A DNA stretch of 36,248 bases from Dehalococcoidia bacterium (GCA_022451925.1 JAKUNL010000019.1:19496-55743); one strand, 5' to 3'; shown: positions 16,804-25,722, numbered from the stretch's first letter. A program made the numbers and translations. The notes: generated by a model from the sequence alone, not told the origin.

Positions 16804-17508
16804 TTAGATTTGGGCCCAAAGAGGTATCCAATCTATACCATTCCTCATCTTGGCCGCTGTTTCTCGGGCGTTTGGCTCGTATTTCTCCAGGAGATCCCAA
16901 AATTTATTAGAATGATCTAGCCTTAGGCAGTGGCATAGTTCGTGTACCAAAACATACCGGGCCAATTGAGGTGTGACAAAAAGCAAGTTGCGGTTTAAGC
17001 TGATTGATCTCTCGGCGGAGCAGCTGCCCCACTTTGTCACCTGTCTGCGCACTGATACTCGGTTGAAAGGCAAACACAACTCTTTACTCAGCCGATTTAG
17101 CCAGGTTCCGAGGAATCTCTTAGCTCTCTTCTGCATCCATTGGTTTAATCCGCTTGCAACGGCTGCAGGATCGTTAACTGGACCGGTAACCAGCAATATA
17201 GTTCCGTCTTGTTCCAAGACTTTAATCTTTTCGGAAGGGGAATAATCGTATTCGACGTGCCAAAATTCGGAAAGCAAATTGAGTTGGATAGTGTCTGGTC
17301 TTTTGAGGTTCTCCGGTGGTTGCATATGGATCATGTTCTTCTCGATCCAGCGTGCCTTGGAGCGAAGAATCTCTGGTATCGTAGACTTGTCGAACCCAGT
17401 GGGTACCACAACCTCGAGGCCGTTATGGGTCGAAATTTTGATCGTGACCTGTTTGGCTCGTTTGCTTACTCTCACTTTGTGGTTGGGTACTGTCCACCAT
17501 TGGCTCAT
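16804..17508 (-). CDS. YgjP-like (M48/DUF45) zinc metallopeptidase
   Basis: A 234-residue cytoplasmic protein of the YgjP/DUF45 group. The zinc motif is His189-Glu190-Leu-Cys-His193 with a further His199 (VLVHELCHCLRLDHS). The upstream TKWGSCS at residues 158-164 and the N-terminal strand-rich part (VRVSKRAKQVTIKI) are family hallmarks. The family is widespread; its physiological substrate is not established to my knowledge. It is a single gene, convergent with the MFS gene and separated from the next leftward gene by the terminator at 17657-17697. Confidence 0.88.
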   Translation of the reverse strand: MSQWWTVPNHKVRVSKRAKQVTIKISTHNGLEVVVPTGFDKSTIPEILRSKARWIEKNMIHMQPPENLKRPDTIQLNLLSEFWHVEYDYSPSEKIKVLEQDGTILLVTGPVNDPAAVASGLNQWMQKRAKRFLGTWLNRLSKELCLPFNRVSVRRQVTKWGSCSAERSISLNRNLLFVTPQLARYVLVHELCHCLRLDHSNKFWDLLEKYEPNARETAAKMRNGIDWIPLWAQI

Positions 17509-17656
17509 TATAGGACTCTAACAAGAGATTGAGGTCTCGTTCCACCTTGGGTTAAGTGATAGTTTCCATCCTTTAAATTAAACGGTGTTACAGAGTCGGT
17601 GAGAGTATTGGGATGGCGCCCCAAAGGGACAAGTATCTGGGAGAGAGCGTCGGCAA

Positions 17657-17697
17657 AAAGAGAATGGCCAATCAGTTTACGATTGGCCATTCTCTTT
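17657..17697 (-). terminator. Rho-independent terminator of the VOC gene at 17733
   Basis: A 17-bp perfect stem (17657-17673 with 17681-17697, core GAATGGCCAATC) with a 7-base loop. On the minus strand it is followed by Ts (A tract at 17655-17659), fitting the leftward VOC gene that ends at 17733. Confidence 0.9.
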
Positions 17698-17732
17698 ATC
17701 ACTATGAGTGGTCCGATGAATGTGAACAAATT

Positions 17733-18176
17733 CTAGTAGTGACGCAGCTCAACGACGTTGTCGTCCGGGTCGTAAATGTAGAGAGAGATCCCATCTCCAT
17801 GGGAGCCCCAGCGTTTTCCTGGTCCGGCCTGGATATCTACCCCCATAGCTATGAATTTGTTCTTGAGTTCTTCCATATCTGTCGGCTCGATTACCATACA
17901 GAAATGGTCTTGGTTCTTGACATCGTCCCTGCCTGCGGGTATCTCGTCTGAACCAAAGAAGTCTATGATGGTGTCCGCGTTTATTCGTGCCGAAGGAAAG
18001 CGAATCTCGCCTGCCCGCCATTTGTCCACGCGTTCAGGTTTGAGTCCCAAAACTTCTGTATAGAACCGGAGCGATTCTTCCACGTCTTTGTTCCTCAGAA
18101 CAATGTGGTCCATCTCAGTAATCTTGACCAATGCCTGTGTTTGAGTTGAATTTTTGGGTTGTGTATCGGTGGCCAT
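17733..18176 (-). CDS. VOC family protein (glyoxalase/dioxygenase-like)
   Basis: A 147-residue VOC protein with an intact 2-His-1-carboxylate pattern: His in EMDHIVLRN, His in NQDHFCMVIEP and Glu in NVVELRHY. The YIYDPDDNVVELR ending is classic for glyoxalase and extradiol dioxygenase relatives. The first 18 residues are polar and probably flexible. AGGAGG lies just upstream of the ATG at 18176. It is 80 bases downstream of the F420-type reductase gene and may be on the same transcript; the terminator at 17657-17697 closes the unit. Confidence 0.88.
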   Translation of the reverse strand: MATDTQPKNSTQTQALVKITEMDHIVLRNKDVEESLRFYTEVLGLKPERVDKWRAGEIRFPSARINADTIIDFFGSDEIPAGRDDVKNQDHFCMVIEPTDMEELKNKFIAMGVDIQAGPGKRWGSHGDGISLYIYDPDDNVVELRHY

Positions 18177-18256
18177 TGCTCTCCTCCTGGATCCAAATTA
18201 CGGCTTAGAGATTTGGAGACAGTATACATCTAAGAAGCGTGATAGAACATGCTCGC

Positions 18257-18703
18257 CTATGGGTCGTTGTGGGTCAGGATTACGATAGGGAATTTACGGG
18301 TTGTCCGTGATTGGTACCTCTCATATCCAGGGTATATCTCGATAAATTTGGGCCAAAGTTCTTCCCTTTCAACCGTTGATGCTATTCTAGCGGTTCCGAT
18401 TCTATGAATGGGTCCGACTTGAAACTCTACTGAAAGGTTGTTTCTGACATTCAACAACCAGTTTGGGGCCTTGGGATTTCCGCCGAAGGACGCGATCACT
18501 GCGGGGTGACCGTGGTACCTGACATAAAGTAAGACTACGTCCTTTTTGTGGTTGGTTCGCCGGCCTATTGTAGTTAGGAGCAGGAAATCAGCTTTACCGA
18601 GGTGAGCGACGAAACGCCCATTCAGTATGCGGTACAAAAACTTATGCGCCCGACTCACTATAGCCACCATGCGGTAGCGATGGATCTTCAAACTAAAACT
18701 CAT
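18257..18703 (-). CDS. Deazaflavin (F420)-dependent nitroreductase family protein
   Basis: A 148-residue split-barrel protein of the Ddn family (PF04075-like). Diagnostic stretches are LLLTTIGRRTNHKKDVVLLY, VIASFGGNPKAPNWLLNVRNN and ELWPKFIEIYPGYERYQSRT. Members reduce nitro compounds or quinones with F420H2. The N-terminal helix RMVAIVSRAHKFLYRIL resembles the membrane-associated helix of Ddn. The start at 18703 has only a weak CAGG upstream. Its presence suggests the organism makes or takes up coenzyme F420, although no F420 biosynthesis gene lies in the window. Confidence 0.85.
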   Translation of the reverse strand: MSFSLKIHRYRMVAIVSRAHKFLYRILNGRFVAHLGKADFLLLTTIGRRTNHKKDVVLLYVRYHGHPAVIASFGGNPKAPNWLLNVRNNLSVEFQVGPIHRIGTARIASTVEREELWPKFIEIYPGYERYQSRTTRKFPIVILTHNDP

Positions 18704-18894
18704 ACAACCTGAGGAACATTCATTTCCTTGGTAAATGTCTCTTTATTGGGAGTCTATCACGCCGGATGCCTTTATTAGATGTTACGTGTAAACCTGCGTG
18801 ACTCAATGAATTTCGGTATAGTTGTAGATAGATTCGCCGTCATGCTTGTCGATTCATCTGCATTGAATCGCGTTTTGGAGTACCAACAACCGCT

Positions 18895-20781
18895 ATGCCT
18901 TTGGTTTCCACTTCCGACTTGGCCGTCCACTACGGTGTTGAAATAATATTCTCCGGTATCGATCTGGATATCAATGAAGGAGCCCGTATTGGCATCGTCG
19001 GTCCGAACGGAGGCGGAAAGACATCGCTTTTGCGGGTGTTGGTCGGACAGCAAGATGCCAGTGCTGGAAGAGTATCTCGTTCTCACTTGATTAATGTCGG
19101 CTATGTACCTCAGCATCCTGAAACAGAACCCAAAGGGACTTTGCGTGACGAGGTTCTCTCAGCCTTTGGAGAGATAAGGTCACTGGAACGAGAATTAGAT
19201 GCGGCTTCTGCCTTGGCAGGCGTTGCGGGCTCCAACTCTGAGGAAACTGGGCGTCATTACGCCGACTTACTGGATAAGTACGAATCCCTAGGTGGCTACA
19301 ACTACGAACGATCGATGAATCGAATGCTGGACGGTCTTGGTCTTACAAAGGAGACTCTGGATTCATCAGCCTCTACAGCTAGTGGTGGTGAGAGGACTAG
19401 AGCGGCTTTGGCGAAAGCCCTTCTGGGCAACCCAGACTTACTGGTATTGGATGAGCCGACCAACTATCTTGACCTTAAGGGAGTTACTTGGCTGGAACGC
19501 TACCTCACCCATTTTGCTCCGGCAGTGTTGGTCGTTTCCCACGACCGCTATTTCTTGGATGAGATGGCGACACAGATATGGGAGATCGACCACGGGCGGA
19601 TGAACATCTTTCCCGGTAACTTTACCAAGTACAGAGCCCTGAAAACAGAACGTGACTTGCGGCAGTTGAAGGAATACGAGGCCCAGCAGGAATTTATTGC
19701 CAAGGAACAGGCTTTCATAGATAAGTATCGCGCCGGTCAACGGTCACGGGAGGCCAAAGGGCGCGAGACGCGGCTGGCAAGGTTGGAACGCATTGCTAGA
19801 CCAGACCGAGATCAATCGATTTCGTTATCTTCAGCGGCCGCCACCCGTACGGAGCAAGTTGTGCTGCGTACTAAGGAATTAAAGGTAGGATACATCGATG
19901 ATGGAGTCCCTACCGAGCTGTTAAAAGTTCCCGACTTACAGTTGTCACGTGGCTCTCGATTGGCCCTGATAGGGGATAATGGAACCGGCAAATCCACATT
20001 CATCAAAACCATCTTGGGTGAGGTGCCCCCTCTGGATGGCGATGTAACTCTAGGGCAGAGTGTGAAAATCGGTTACTACAGTCAAGGTTTGGATGACCTT
20101 GATACCGAACAGACGGTCTTGGAATCTTTCTTGCAGATTAAAAACATGCCTTTCGAGGATGCCCGCTCTTATCTGGCGAGGTTCTTGTTCCGAGGCGAAG
20201 ACGTGTTCAGGGCAGTTGGAGCATGCAGTGGTGGTGAGAAAAGTCGGTTGGCTCTGGCTCGTCTGTTGATCACTGAGCCCAATCTGCTGGTGTTGGATGA
20301 GCCGACCACACATTTTGATATCCCGAGCCGTGAGGCATTGGAATACGTGCTGATGACCTATCCTGGCACCATTTTACTGGTGTCCCATGACCGACATTTG
20401 GTATCTCTGCTTGCAGAATCACTGCTGATTACCGGAGACGGCCGAGTTAAAATTTTCAAAGGGACCTTTGCAGAATGGATCGAAACGGAACGTGAAGCTG
20501 AATTGGCAGCTGCGTCGGTTCGAGAAAGGGATACCACCAAGCATAAGACTCTCCCCAACCCCGTTGCCACAAAAACCGTTAAGCGACGGAACCCAGCGGC
20601 TCCCGTAATTGACATGGAAAAGGTAATCATCGACTTGGAAGAAAAACTTAAGGATATAGAGTCTCAGCTTCAGCAAGCGACTGTGGGTCAACAATATGAG
20701 GATATGACTCGCCTAGGTGAGGAACACATCGAAACACAAGCTGAGTTAGAGAAACGGCTGGAGGAATGGGAGTCCGAATAA
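18895..20781 (+). CDS. ABC-F family ATPase
   Basis: A 628-residue soluble protein with two ABC domains and no membrane segment. Domain one has Walker A GPNGGGKTS (36-44), signature ASGGERTRAALA and Walker B LLVLDEPTNYLD. Domain two has GDNGTGKST, CSGGEKSRLALA and LLVLDEPTTHFD. A basic helical linker (YEAQQEFIAKEQAFIDKYRAG) joins them, and the C-terminus (from about 570) is a charged coiled coil as in Uup-type members. ABC-F proteins act on the ribosome in translation quality control or antibiotic protection. A GGAG lies about 15 bases before the ATG. It is monocistronic, divergent from the F420-type gene. Confidence 0.95.
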   Translation: MPLVSTSDLAVHYGVEIIFSGIDLDINEGARIGIVGPNGGGKTSLLRVLVGQQDASAGRVSRSHLINVGYVPQHPETEPKGTLRDEVLSAFGEIRSLERELDAASALAGVAGSNSEETGRHYADLLDKYESLGGYNYERSMNRMLDGLGLTKETLDSSASTASGGERTRAALAKALLGNPDLLVLDEPTNYLDLKGVTWLERYLTHFAPAVLVVSHDRYFLDEMATQIWEIDHGRMNIFPGNFTKYRALKTERDLRQLKEYEAQQEFIAKEQAFIDKYRAGQRSREAKGRETRLARLERIARPDRDQSISLSSAAATRTEQVVLRTKELKVGYIDDGVPTELLKVPDLQLSRGSRLALIGDNGTGKSTFIKTILGEVPPLDGDVTLGQSVKIGYYSQGLDDLDTEQTVLESFLQIKNMPFEDARSYLARFLFRGEDVFRAVGACSGGEKSRLALARLLITEPNLLVLDEPTTHFDIPSREALEYVLMTYPGTILLVSHDRHLVSLLAESLLITGDGRVKIFKGTFAEWIETEREAELAAASVRERDTTKHKTLPNPVATKTVKRRNPAAPVIDMEKVIIDLEEKLKDIESQLQQATVGQQYEDMTRLGEEHIETQAELEKRLEEWESE

Positions 20782-21060
20782 CAATCTAATTGGCGTGGGT
20801 AGCCTAAGAAATGAAGAGGCTATACTATGATTTGGCTATTCCTTGAACCATACAAGGTCTCCTCGGCTTTCGTACCATTAGACTTCGCCGTGTGGCCTTA
20901 GTAGGATGAATGTTAGATTCCGAATATTGAAAATAATTTGACGGGCAGGTAGATCATTTAGGGGAGTTAAAAGAGAGCTCAGGGCCATGGCTTTAAAAAT
21001 GATGTGAAATGGGCTTGAGAATTTCTTTTTAGTTCTGATGGCACACTCTGGTTGAAGATT

Positions 21061-22161
21061 TTAACGCTGAGGTCTTCTAGGGTGATTACGGAGTTCTGCC
21101 ACTCTCTTGTATTGGTCTGGCCATTCAGCTGCGCCGTCTAGTTCAATCTGTGCTTGGATGGGCCAATATGGGTTACGAAGTAGTTCTCTAGCTAGTAGGA
21201 TTACGTCAGCTTCCCCGTCGTCGAGAATTTTTTCAGCTTGAGCAGCCTCTGTAATTAATCCAACAGCGCCGGTTGTAATGTTTGCTTCGCTTCGTATACG
21301 GGCGGAGAATTGTACTTGATACCCGGCGTAGGGCGTGAGTGTTTGAGTGGAAGAGTTGCCTCCGGAAGAGCAGTCAATCATATCAACTCCTTCTTCTTTG
21401 AGCATACGGCTGAAATCAACGCATTCATCCACGTCCCAACCGTTTTCCATATACTCAGTGGCTGAGACCCTAACTAACAGTGGCATAGAGTCTGGCATTT
21501 CGTTTCGCACAGCTCGGGTTACTTCCAGGGGGAATCGGACTCTGTTTTCGAGCGAGCCACCGTATTGGTCAGTGCGCTGGTTGGAAAGGGGCGAAAGGAA
21601 CTCGCAATTAAGATAACCATGAGCCATATGCAGCTCGATTACCTTCATTCCCGCGTTCACTGCCAGTCTGGCGGAGTTGGCAAAGTCCGTAATGACCTGT
21701 GTAATATCCTCCGTGGTCATCTCCCGGGGGACGTCCCAGTCTTCTTGAAATGCAATGGGGCTCGGCGCGATACTCTCCCAACCGCCGTTAGTAGAATCCA
21801 GCTGATGACCGCCTTCCCAGGGCCTACCGTGTCCAGCTTTACGTCCGGCATGAGCAAGCTGTATGGCTGGAACTGAGCCGTTAGCTTCTATCGCATCTAC
21901 TACAGGGCCCATTGATTCTACGTGGCTTTCGTTCCATATACCCAAATCCCATGGAGTGATTCGGCCGTCTGGTCGAACGGCCGAAGCTTCTAACATCACC
22001 AGGCCTGCGCCACCAACCGCGCGAGTACCGTAATGAACGGTATGCCAGCCGCTGCAGCGGCCGTCTTCGGTAGAGGATGAGTACTGGCACATTGGGGCAA
22101 CGAAAACCCGGTTTGAGATGTGTTGCCCTCTAATTGTGATGGGCGAGAATAGCTTGCTCAT
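21061..22161 (-). CDS. NADH:flavin oxidoreductase, Old Yellow Enzyme family (YqjM-like)
   Basis: A 366-residue FMN TIM-barrel ene-reductase. It has the YqjM-type Cys25 (APMCQYSS), the LAHAGRK segment, the substrate-binding His pair in IELHMAHGYLN, and SNQRTDQYGGSLENR. Such enzymes reduce activated C=C bonds of enones, maleimides or nitro-alkenes with NAD(P)H. The start at 22161 begins MSKLFSPITIRG, as is usual in the family. Upstream lies an unusual leader region with a promoter-like sequence firing into a terminator (22337-22404). No terminator is evident downstream, where 20782-21060 is featureless. Confidence 0.93.
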   Translation of the reverse strand: MSKLFSPITIRGQHISNRVFVAPMCQYSSSTEDGRCSGWHTVHYGTRAVGGAGLVMLEASAVRPDGRITPWDLGIWNESHVESMGPVVDAIEANGSVPAIQLAHAGRKAGHGRPWEGGHQLDSTNGGWESIAPSPIAFQEDWDVPREMTTEDITQVITDFANSARLAVNAGMKVIELHMAHGYLNCEFLSPLSNQRTDQYGGSLENRVRFPLEVTRAVRNEMPDSMPLLVRVSATEYMENGWDVDECVDFSRMLKEEGVDMIDCSSGGNSSTQTLTPYAGYQVQFSARIRSEANITTGAVGLITEAAQAEKILDDGEADVILLARELLRNPYWPIQAQIELDGAAEWPDQYKRVAELRNHPRRPQR

Positions 22162-22336
22162 TATCCTACTTTCGTCTTAAGAATATCGGACTGAGGTCAA
22201 TCCCCTCATTTGGATGGCTATGAGTGTGGGGTTATCCATAAAAACCCCATCGAATGCTGATGAGGCAGTTTAGGCGGCGTGTAGGTCAGAGAAACAAAGC
22301 CGACCGCCTATGTATTGATTGGGAATGTAATCGGGC

Positions 22337-22368
22337 AAAAAAATAAGCCCTCGTTGTTCGAGGACTTA
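22337..22368 (-). terminator. Orphan leftward terminator
   Basis: Read on the minus strand, TAAG-T-CCTCG, a 5-base loop, CGAGG-G-CTTA and then seven Ts (A7 at 22337-22343). The stem is 9 bp with one internal mismatch. No minus-strand gene precedes it. Confidence 0.7.
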
Positions 22369-22374
22369 GACAGT

Positions 22375-22404
22375 ATTCTATCAAAAATAATCTAAATTTG
22401 TCAA
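22375..22404 (-). promoter_or_regulatory. Consensus-like leftward promoter abutting a terminator
   Basis: On the minus strand a perfect TTGACA (22399-22404), an 18-base spacer and TAGAAT (22375-22380) preceded by TGA (extended -10). Transcription would start near 22368, at the first base of the terminator stem. Confidence 0.6.
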
Positions 22405-22560
22405 GTTCCTGGGCGTAATTTAGCCAGATATATCAGTAAAGCCCATGCCGTTATTCAATATGATATGCCAAGAAATGAAAGGCGTATTATATATTTCTGT
22501 TCAGGTGTCTATACTTCTCGGAAAGTGAAATCGTATCGAAATATGTATGTTGGAGGTCGA

Positions 22561-23388
22561 ATGGAAGAACGAGGAACAAGATTGGAAGGCAAAGTTGCTA
22601 TCGTGACTGGAGCAGGGGCCACTGGGGAGGCTGAATTTGTCGGGATTGGTCAGGCTATCTCCCTGCTTTTCACCCGCCAAGGAGCCAAGGTTATATTGGT
22701 TGACCGCGACGAAAGAAATGCTCAAATCACACTTTCCCAAATTGAGAATGAGGGCGGGGAAGCGTCAGTATTCGTTGGTGACGTTACCAATTTAGAGTCT
22801 TGTCAGGCTATGACTGAAGCCGCTGTTCAAACTTATGGGAAGCTAAACGTTCTTATTAACAACGTTGGAATCAGTGGCCCTGGATCGGTCACAGACGTGG
22901 CCGAAGACTTCTGGGACACGGTGATGGACGTGAACCTTAAAAGCGTGATGCTGACCAGCAAGTTCGCAATTCCAGAGATGATCAAGGACGGCGGCGGATC
23001 GATAGTCAACTTGTCTTCAATAGTTGGCCTGAGAGCCGGTGGAGGGCGTCCTAGCCACGCCTACGCAGCCTCAAAGGGTGGGATTTTAGGCTTAAGCAAC
23101 TCGATGGCTGTCCACTACGGCCGCGACAACATACGGGTCAACTCGATCGCTCCAGGACACGTCTATAGCCCTATGGTCGCCCGCCACACTGACCAGGAAC
23201 TGCTTGATCTGCGCCGCCGTGCTGGGCCGTTAGGTTTTGACGGAACAGCTTGGGACGTTGCCTACGCCATATTGTTCCTGGCCTCCGACGAAGCTCGTTG
23301 GATATCTGGGGTCACCCTTCCAGTGGACGCTGGACTACTCGCCGCCACTCCATTGGCAATGTTTCCCTATCTGACAGGGCAAGAGTAA
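22561..23388 (+). CDS. SDR family NAD(P)-dependent oxidoreductase
   Basis: A 275-residue classical SDR. The active site is complete: Asn125 (VNLKS), Ser152-153 (NLSSIVG), Tyr168 and Lys172 (YAASK). The glycine-rich loop is longer than usual: TGAGATGEAEFVGIG (16-30) instead of TGxxxGIG. Asp48 after beta-2 suggests NAD(H). The start is the ATG at 22561, with GGAGG four bases upstream, not the in-frame ATG at 22465. The C-terminal SGVTLPVDAGLLA is standard. Substrate is probably a secondary alcohol or a 3-hydroxyacyl compound. It stands alone, convergent with the CMD gene. Confidence 0.92.
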   Translation: MEERGTRLEGKVAIVTGAGATGEAEFVGIGQAISLLFTRQGAKVILVDRDERNAQITLSQIENEGGEASVFVGDVTNLESCQAMTEAAVQTYGKLNVLINNVGISGPGSVTDVAEDFWDTVMDVNLKSVMLTSKFAIPEMIKDGGGSIVNLSSIVGLRAGGGRPSHAYAASKGGILGLSNSMAVHYGRDNIRVNSIAPGHVYSPMVARHTDQELLDLRRRAGPLGFDGTAWDVAYAILFLASDEARWISGVTLPVDAGLLAATPLAMFPYLTGQE

Positions 23389-23492
23389 TCCCTAGCAGGA
23401 ATTAAAATGAGAAGGCCTTTCACCCTCATCAACATAGGTTAGCATTAGGGTGAATTAAAGCTTTATCGGAGACTGATGTCCTCGTTCTTGGC

Positions 23493-24278
23493 CTACTGGG
23501 ACTGAAATATCCTGTTGGCCAGGTCAATTGCAGAGCGGGTGAAAGGGAGTCCGCAGTAAAATGTGGCGTGTACGAATACTTCCACGATCTCTTCTCTGTT
23601 CAGTCCGACGTTTAGCGCGCCTTTTATGTGGCTGGCTAGTTGGGTTTCGCGGCCCAGAGCTGCCAAAGCTGCCAGGGTGCATATGGAGCGGCTTGGTAAG
23701 TCCAAACCGGGACGTGTCCAGGTGGAACCCCAGTAGTATTCTGTTGTCATTCTGTTGAAGGCTTTTTCAGCTTCAGTAACAGGTCCCTGTCCGTCGTCAG
23801 AGGGAGGTCCCATGTACTCTACACGCCGGGCAATGCCGCGATCGTTGAGTTGGTCAGGCGTTTCTGACGTATCGAAGACCCGTTGTGGCGTGTAGTCTAT
23901 CCCCCGTTCTTGGAATACCTGATTGGCGATGGCCAATGCATCAAGAGTGGCTGGCACTCCGCTATAGAACGAGGAATGCATCAGGACCTCAATGATCTCG
24001 ATGGGCGTTAGACCTAGGTTTAGTGCGTTACCCAAGTGCCTACGGACCTGGTTATCCCGCTTAAGAACGGTTAAGCAAGTGAGTGTCACCATTTCCCGCT
24101 GTTTGTCTGTTAGTGCCGGACCGTGCCAGATGCTGCCAAACAGGAATTCCCCGGCAATTCGCTCCAGGTCTGGTGCCATATCCCAGGCCGACGGGGTTGA
24201 GCCGCCGGTAAGCGTTCCGCCACCAAACTTAGTACGCGTTTCGATTCCCTTCTGCCAGCGTTCATCCAACGTTGTCAT
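23493..24278 (-). CDS. Carboxymuconolactone decarboxylase family protein, tandem CMD domains
   Basis: A 261-residue protein built from two CMD modules, about residues 37-125 and 170-260. The halves align by eye: RRHLGNALNLGLTPIEIIEV with ASHIKGALNVGLNREEIVEV, and MHSSFYSGVPATLDALAIAN with VHATFYCGLPFTRSAIDLAN. There is no AhpD CxxC motif, so a peroxidase role is unlikely. Family members decarboxylate gamma-carboxymuconolactone in the protocatechuate path or have unknown roles. GGAGA lies upstream of the ATG at 24278. It is divergent from the thiolase gene, suggesting related catabolism. Confidence 0.88.
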   Translation of the reverse strand: MTTLDERWQKGIETRTKFGGGTLTGGSTPSAWDMAPDLERIAGEFLFGSIWHGPALTDKQREMVTLTCLTVLKRDNQVRRHLGNALNLGLTPIEIIEVLMHSSFYSGVPATLDALAIANQVFQERGIDYTPQRVFDTSETPDQLNDRGIARRVEYMGPPSDDGQGPVTEAEKAFNRMTTEYYWGSTWTRPGLDLPSRSICTLAALAALGRETQLASHIKGALNVGLNREEIVEVFVHATFYCGLPFTRSAIDLANRIFQSQ

Positions 24279-24381
24279 ATCTGTTCTCCAATGCTGTTAT
24301 GCTTTATTAACAAATAGCCTGGGTATTGTACTGGCACATATGAGCCACGCCAACCAGCCCTGTGATACCCTGTTAGCCAAT

Positions 24382-24410
24382 TTGATATTCATGAAATTTA
24401 GAAGCATATT
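24382..24410 (+). promoter_or_regulatory. Predicted promoter for the thiolase gene
   Basis: TTGATA (24382-24387), a 17-base spacer and CATATT (24405-24410). The leader to the ATG at 24433 would be only about 16 bases and carries GAGG. Confidence 0.4.
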
Positions 24411-24432
24411 GAACTCGAACGTGAGGTAAACA

Positions 24433-25722
24433 ATGGAAATCCGCAACGCAGTGATCGTAGATGGTGTCCGTTCTCCATTTGGAAGGGCAGTAAGAGGCAA
24501 ATTGGTTGCTACTAGGCTGGATGAGCTTGGCGGTAAAGTCATCAGAGAGCTGCTCGACCGGAACCCCAAAGTAGATGATTATATGGTTGAAGATGTCGGT
24601 CTCGGGAATGTTTTGGGCAACGCCGAGTTCGTTGATATGGGCCGAGTGGCTCGGATGGCTGGACTTCCTCCAGAGACATCGACTTTCAACTCTAATCGCC
24701 AATGCGGTTCAAGTATGGAAACTCTTCACCGAATCGCCCAGGCTATCATGATTGGGACTATTGATTGTGGAATAGCCTTGGGGGCGGAGCGGATGGCTCG
24801 TACCATCCCCGGTGATGAGGGGCCGTTCACTCGCATCACAGAGCCTACTCCGATCGAGTTCACAAAGGCTCAACGGGATATGGCCCCTGATCATAGTGAT
24901 CACTTCTCGGTGCCGTTCCCAGATTTCATCCTTGACTCCCCGCCAAAGGTGTCGATGTTGCAGACCGCTCAGAATGTTGCGGAGGTTTATGGACTCTCCC
25001 GCTCGGACTTGGACGAGTATGCGGTTCCCAGTCACCAGAAGGCCGCCGCTGCCTACGAGGCCGGCCGTTTTAACGACGAGATAGTTGCTATTGAAGTAGA
25101 GCAGCCGGTGTTTGACGACCAAGGCTCCTGGCTTCCCGACGAGATCGGCCCTACCATTACCTTTGACCAAGATGAGTGCATAAGGCCGGGGACTAATTTT
25201 GAAGCCCTAATGAACCTCAACCCAATCCCAGGCGTTGTCAGCTACGGTGGCAATGACATTGTCATAACTCCTGGAAACTCCTCGCCTACTAATGATGGCG
25301 TCAGCGCCATCCTAGTGATGAGTGAAGAGAAAGCGCTGGCTCTGGGCCTTGAGCCGCTGGCCAGAATAGTTGGATTTGGCGTAGCTGGAGTTAAGCCCCA
25401 GTTGATGGGTCTAGGTCCCGTACCAGCCACTAACAAGGCCATGAAATTTGCCGGACTGACGATGGATCAAATTGACCGTGTGGAGTTTAACGAAGCCTTT
25501 GCCGCGCAGATCATCCCTAGTGCCAGGGAATTAGGCATCCCAATGGAGAAGTTAAACGTAAACGGGGGTGCGTTGGCTATTGGACATCCACTCGGTGCCA
25601 CTGGTGGGCGCTTGGTGTTATCCTTGGCTCATGAGCTGCGACGCTCCAATTCTAAGTATGGGCTTGCCACACAGTGCATTGGCGCCGGAATGGGTATCAC
25701 CACGGTGTTAGAAGCCCTTTAA
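24433..25722 (+). CDS. Thiolase (acetyl-CoA C-acyltransferase)
   Basis: A 429-residue thiolase with the full catalytic set: the acyl-accepting Cys91 (NRQCGSSMETL), NEAFAAQ, the His of GGALAIGHPLGATGGR and the second Cys in TQCIGAGMG. Degradative thiolases cleave 3-ketoacyl-CoA to acetyl-CoA and a shortened acyl-CoA; biosynthetic ones run in reverse. Length is slightly above the usual 390-400. The start at 24433 has GAGG upstream. It ends before a hairpin. With the CoA-transferase at 26119 it suggests CoA-dependent breakdown of a carboxylic acid, but no dehydrogenase or hydratase partners lie here. Confidence 0.94.
   Translation: MEIRNAVIVDGVRSPFGRAVRGKLVATRLDELGGKVIRELLDRNPKVDDYMVEDVGLGNVLGNAEFVDMGRVARMAGLPPETSTFNSNRQCGSSMETLHRIAQAIMIGTIDCGIALGAERMARTIPGDEGPFTRITEPTPIEFTKAQRDMAPDHSDHFSVPFPDFILDSPPKVSMLQTAQNVAEVYGLSRSDLDEYAVPSHQKAAAAYEAGRFNDEIVAIEVEQPVFDDQGSWLPDEIGPTITFDQDECIRPGTNFEALMNLNPIPGVVSYGGNDIVITPGNSSPTNDGVSAILVMSEEKALALGLEPLARIVGFGVAGVKPQLMGLGPVPATNKAMKFAGLTMDQIDRVEFNEAFAAQIIPSARELGIPMEKLNVNGGALAIGHPLGATGGRLVLSLAHELRRSNSKYGLATQCIGAGMGITTVLEAL

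Larger units (their letters stand above)
22162..22560. other. 399-base intergenic region between divergent genes
   Basis: No gene is seen. It holds a leftward promoter (22375-22404) running directly into a leftward terminator (22337-22368), and a further 7-bp hairpin at 22227-22249 (TGGGGTT/AACCCCA) closer to the OYE start. GGAGG at 22552-22556 serves the SDR gene. Confidence 0.65.

Noticed and set aside
17613-17951. 112-codon plus-strand frame across the terminator and VOC gene
   Set aside because: It runs through a strong hairpin and antisense to a clear VOC gene.
23419-23454. Inverted repeat TTCACCCT/AGGGTGAA between convergent SDR and CMD genes
   Set aside because: An 8-bp stem with a 20-base loop and no T tract; not convincing as a terminator.
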